From assembly GCA_015065885.1 (NCBI GenBank), contig SVPJ01000014.1:1-50844 (forward strand): DNA of 50,844 nucleotides, in the 5' to 3' direction. The DNA comes from Oscillospiraceae bacterium. GTDB taxonomy: Bacteria; Bacillota; Clostridia; Oscillospirales; Acutalibacteraceae. The position numbers and the translations under genes were made by a program. Numbering within the stretch: position 1 is the stretch's first letter; each line of letters opens with the position of its first letter. Under the pieces are notes generated by a model. It searched no databases. It was not told the DNA's origin and saw nothing but the letters and a program-made list of their open reading frames with translations. Below, piece after piece: positions 48,306-50,844 of this stretch.

Positions 48306-49706
48306 TTACAAATTAAAGTAGCGTTTGGCGTTGCGGTAGCAGATGTCCTGCACCAGCGCACCAAGGGTGTCGATATCGGCGGGATATTCGCCGTTTTCCA
48401 CCCAGCCGCCGATCAATTCGCACAGAATGCGGCGGAAATATTCGTGACGGGTATAACTCAGAAAACTGCGGGAGTCGGTGAGCATACCCACGAAGTTGCC
48501 CAGAATGCTGAGATTGGCAAGGGAGGTCAGCTGGTCGATCATACCTTGTTTCGTATCGTTGAACCACCATGCGCTGCCGTGTTGCAGTTTGCCTGCGATC
48601 TCACTGCCTTGGAACGAGCCGATGAGCGAGTCGAGAAACGCGTTGTCGCCGCCGTCCAAACTGTAAAGGATGGTGCGGGGGAGTGCATTCACTTCGTTCA
48701 TGGCGTCCAGCAGACAGGCGAGTGCTTTTGCACCGCCCATCGGACCGATGCAGTCGAAGCCCGTGTCGGGACCGAGCGTGCGGAACATCGCGGAGTTGGG
48801 GTTGCGCAAGCAGTTGTAGTGGATCTGCATCACCCAGCCGCGACGGACGTATTCCTTTGCGCAGTAGAGCAACAACGCGGTCTTCAGTGCGGCGGCTTCG
48901 TCCGCGGTGACACTTTCGTCGCGGAGCCCTTTCTTAACGATAGCATCCACCGTGTCACGGCTTTGCAGATTACACACGGCAAAGTCCAGCCCGTGGTCGC
49001 TCGCGCGGCAGCCGTTGGCGGCAAAGTGTTCGATACGGCGGCCGAGTGCTTCTTCCAGCGTGTCGATACCGTCGATGGCAATGCCCGACACCTCGCTCAA
49101 ACGGGCGACGTATTCCCGCCAACCCGCTTTGTCGATGTTGAGCGCCTTGTCGGGGCGGAAGGAGGGGGCGACGGTAGCGGTCATCGTGGGATCGTCGGCT
49201 AATTTTTTGTGCCATTCCAGCGAATCGACGGGATCGTCGGTCGTGCCGATAAACGCGACGTTGCTTTGCGCGATCAGTCCGCGCACGCCCATATCCGCTT
49301 CCTTCAAGCGGGTGGAGGCAAGTTGCCACACTTCTTCGGCGGTGTCGCCGTTCAGCACCCCTTCGTAGCCGAAGTAGGTTTTGAGTTCCAAGTGGCACCA
49401 GTGATACATCGGGTTACCGATGGCACGGGGAAGTGCTTCGGCAAATTTTTGGAATTTCTCACGTTCGGGTGCATCCCCCGTGATAAAGCGCTCCTCCACG
49501 CCGTTCGAACGCATCAGACGCCATTTGTAATGGTCGCCTGCAAGCCACACCTGCGCGATGTTTTCGAAGTGCTTGTCTTCGAAGATCTCACGGGGACTGA
49601 CGTGGCAATGATAGTCCACGATCGGCATCGCCGCAGCAAAGTCGTGAAACAGCGTGCGTGCGGTGGGGGTGGACAGCAAAAAGTCTTTGTCCATAAATGC
49701 TTTCAT
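48306..49706 (-). CDS. uxaC: Glucuronate isomerase
   Basis: A 466-aa amidohydrolase-fold isomerase that converts D-glucuronate to fructuronate and galacturonate to tagaturonate. The N-terminal metal site is IVDYHCHVSP; YHWCHLELKTYFG, GTTDDP, IHYNCLRN and FVGMLTDSRSFLSYTRHEYFRR are UxaC hallmarks. AAAGGAG precedes the ATG. It is the first gene of the uronate operon, transcribed from a promoter with a weak -35 beside AraC-type repeats. No uxaA/uxaB for the galacturonate branch is seen. Confidence 0.95.
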   Translation of the reverse strand: MKAFMDKDFLLSTPTARTLFHDFAAAMPIVDYHCHVSPREIFEDKHFENIAQVWLAGDHYKWRLMRSNGVEERFITGDAPEREKFQKFAEALPRAIGNPMYHWCHLELKTYFGYEGVLNGDTAEEVWQLASTRLKEADMGVRGLIAQSNVAFIGTTDDPVDSLEWHKKLADDPTMTATVAPSFRPDKALNIDKAGWREYVARLSEVSGIAIDGIDTLEEALGRRIEHFAANGCRASDHGLDFAVCNLQSRDTVDAIVKKGLRDESVTADEAAALKTALLLYCAKEYVRRGWVMQIHYNCLRNPNSAMFRTLGPDTGFDCIGPMGGAKALACLLDAMNEVNALPRTILYSLDGGDNAFLDSLIGSFQGSEIAGKLQHGSAWWFNDTKQGMIDQLTSLANLSILGNFVGMLTDSRSFLSYTRHEYFRRILCELIGGWVENGEYPADIDTLGALVQDICYRNAKRYFNL

Positions 49707-49749
49707 ACCTATAACTCCTTTCGGGCATACTACTACATTTTATAGTCAT

Positions 49750-49778
49750 AGTATATCACATTCTTTTCGCAAAGATAA
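49750..49778 (-). promoter_or_regulatory. Promoter of uronate operon
   Basis: On the minus strand TATACT (49755-49750) with only a poor -35 (TTATCT, 17 bp upstream), as expected for an activator-dependent promoter. A candidate AraC site begins right behind it at 49779. Confidence 0.5.
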
Positions 49779-49812
49779 TTGCACAAATTGCTTGACATAT
49801 TGCAAAAGTTGC
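49779..49812. promoter_or_regulatory. Candidate AraC-type direct repeats
   Basis: TTGCACAAATTGC (49779-49791) and TTGCAAAAGTTGC (49800-49812) begin 21 bp apart, two helical turns. The first borders the uxaC -35; the second lies inside the spacer of the AraC gene promoter. Binding would activate uxaC and repress the regulator. Confidence 0.6.
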
Positions 49813-49820
49813 GGTAATAT
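49792..49820 (+). promoter_or_regulatory. Promoter of AraC-type regulator gene
   Basis: TTGACA at 49792-49797, 17-bp spacer, TAATAT at 49815-49820. Confidence 0.75.
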
Positions 49821-49849
49821 GAAGGCGTTTTCAGAAACGAGGTGATAAG

Positions 49850-50710
49850 ATGCGCCAGAAAGCACAGCAGTTCGACCCGCGGCAGACCATGTGCCGCACG
49901 GGGTTTGAGGTGTTCCATTACCGCGATGCACAGCCGGGGGAAGTGGAGGTACATCACCACGATTTTTATGAGGTGTATCTCTTTTTAAGCGGTGAGGTGG
50001 ATTACTGGGTGGACGGTCGTTTGTACCGTTTGCAACCGGGGGATGTCCTACTCATCAACCCGATGGAACTGCATCGTCCGATCGTGAAGGCAGACACGGC
50101 GTACGAGCGTATCGTCTTGTGGATCGAAAAGAAATATCTCGAAAGTTTTTCCACCGAAGCGGTCAGTCTCACGTGTTGCTTTGACCATTCTCGTCCCGAG
50201 CACTCCAACCTGATCCGTCCGTCGGCACTGTGGCGGTCGGATATTACCGCGCGTATGAACGCGCTGGCACGGGAGTATTACAGTGAAGAATACGGCGGTA
50301 CGCTGTACGCAGACGGTTTGTTTTTGCAACTGATGGTGGAACTCAACCGCTTGGCATTGCAGGACGACGGCGAGCAGTTGCGGGAAGAATCTTCGGTGCT
50401 TGCCAGCAAGGTGCTTGCGTACATCGGGGAGCATTATGCCGAGGAGTTGTCGCTCGAGTCGTTGGCAGCGCAGTTCTTTGTGAGTAAATACCACCTCTCC
50501 CACGAGTTCAGCCGTACGGTCGGCGTGGGGGTGTATCGGTATCTGACCTTGAAGCGTCTGCTGATCGCGAAGCAACTGATGGACGACGGCGTGCCGCCCG
50601 GTGACGTGTACGCCTTTTGCGGATTTCGGGACTATACCAATTTTTACCGCGCGTTCAAGGCGGAATACGGTATCAGCCCGCGTGCCTGCGGGTCGGGGAA
50701 GAAGGAATAA
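49850..50710 (+). CDS. AraC-family transcriptional regulator
   Basis: A 286-aa protein. The N-terminal cupin ligand domain has HHHDFYEVYLFLSGEVDYWVD and PGDVLLINPMELHRP. The C-terminal double helix-turn-helix has LSLESLAAQFFVSKYHLSHEF and YAFCGFRDYTNFYRAFKAEYG. GAGGTGAT precedes the ATG. It is divergent from the uronate operon and probably senses a uronate or a breakdown product such as 2-keto-3-deoxygluconate. Confidence 0.92.
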   Translation: MRQKAQQFDPRQTMCRTGFEVFHYRDAQPGEVEVHHHDFYEVYLFLSGEVDYWVDGRLYRLQPGDVLLINPMELHRPIVKADTAYERIVLWIEKKYLESFSTEAVSLTCCFDHSRPEHSNLIRPSALWRSDITARMNALAREYYSEEYGGTLYADGLFLQLMVELNRLALQDDGEQLREESSVLASKVLAYIGEHYAEELSLESLAAQFFVSKYHLSHEFSRTVGVGVYRYLTLKRLLIAKQLMDDGVPPGDVYAFCGFRDYTNFYRAFKAEYGISPRACGSGKKE

Positions 50711-50733
50711 AGAGCAAAAACCACCCGCCGTAT

Positions 50734-50761
50734 GCGTGATACTCCAAGCGGAGTATCACGC
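50734..50761. terminator. Hairpin after AraC gene
   Basis: 12-bp perfect arms GCGTGATACTCC and complement around AAGC, 23 bp after the stop codon. No T tract follows; it leads straight into the mini-hairpin array and may be its first unit. Confidence 0.6.
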
Positions 50762-50769
50762 AACTCTAT

Positions 50770-50837
50770 TCGCCTACGGCGAGTTCTATTGCTACGCAGT
50801 GTTATTCGGCTTACGCCGAGTGATATTTGCTTCGCAA
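50770..50837. repeat. Mini-hairpin array
   Basis: Four tiny hairpins at about 18-20-nt spacing: TCGCC-TAC-GGCGA (50770-50782), TGC-TAC-GCA (50790-50798), TCGGC-TTAC-GCCGA (50806-50819) and TTGC-TTC-GCAA (50827-50837). Linkers are similar (GTTCTAT, GTGTTAT, GTGATAT). The window ends inside or just after the array. Confidence 0.65.
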
Positions 50838-50844
50838 GTTTAGG

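Noticed and set aside
50734-50844. CRISPR array
   Set aside because: Units are about 18-20 nt and themselves palindromic, with no unique 30-nt spacers and no cas genes.

Overview
The window looks like part of the chromosome of an uncultured, GC-rich (by eye clearly above 50%), endospore-lineage Clostridia bacterium of an Oscillospirales or Christensenellales type. This rests on spoIIR, the hprK-murB-rapZ-whiA-dnaE-pfkA neighbourhood, non-mevalonate isoprenoid synthesis (ispE), HPr kinase, secreted dockerin proteins, and intergenic palindromic repeats of the kind seen in gut Clostridia. No rRNA, tRNA, transposase, prophage or CRISPR was recognised. Functional calls come from motif recognition and memory of families, not from database searches.

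Layout. 1-628: non-coding, with a structured inverted repeat and GC-rich palindromes. 629-2885: serC-serA serine synthesis. 3002-5798: MATE transporter, a YfcE-type phosphoesterase and a trio of small conserved genes. 5905-7275: rsmI and a membrane-anchored protein. 7348-10021: secreted leucine-rich-repeat/dockerin protein and an SGNH esterase. 10087-13765: tight operon lrp-aminotransferase-ispE-ferredoxin-type aldo/keto reductase. 13822-14412: spoIIR behind a hairpin that holds its Shine-Dalgarno. 14413-15618: repeat-rich non-coding DNA. 15646-17207: XRE regulator divergent from a dockerin protein, sharing an operator-rich region with a consensus promoter. 17569-20018: galK and a GT4 glycosyltransferase (minus). 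20206-29493: hprK, ROK glucokinase, murB, rapZ, whiA, dnaE, pfkA.

At about 29.5 kb the main gene direction switches from plus to minus. A cluster of DnaA-box-like 9-mers (29864-30101) lies just past the switch. The right half holds an esterase with a small membrane protein, a LysR regulator, a four-gene operon of two oligogalacturonate-lyase-like propellers and two Gfo/Idh/MocA oxidoreductases (32248-36628), and a 52-aa ribbon-helix-helix protein (36766-36924) divergent from an uncharacterised 220-aa protein and a 1556-aa repeat/dockerin surface protein. Then come two Cof-type HAD phosphatases and a near-complete glucuronate pathway: uxaC, uxuA, an SDR that is probably mannonate oxidoreductase, kdgA and kdgK, next to a divergent AraC regulator. 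This pathway takes glucuronate to pyruvate plus glyceraldehyde 3-phosphate. With the lyase-like enzymes it suggests growth on plant uronic acids.

The most unusual material is non-coding: at least two dispersed families of hairpins with constant outer sequence and variable but base-paired stems, and a regular mini-hairpin array at the right edge.
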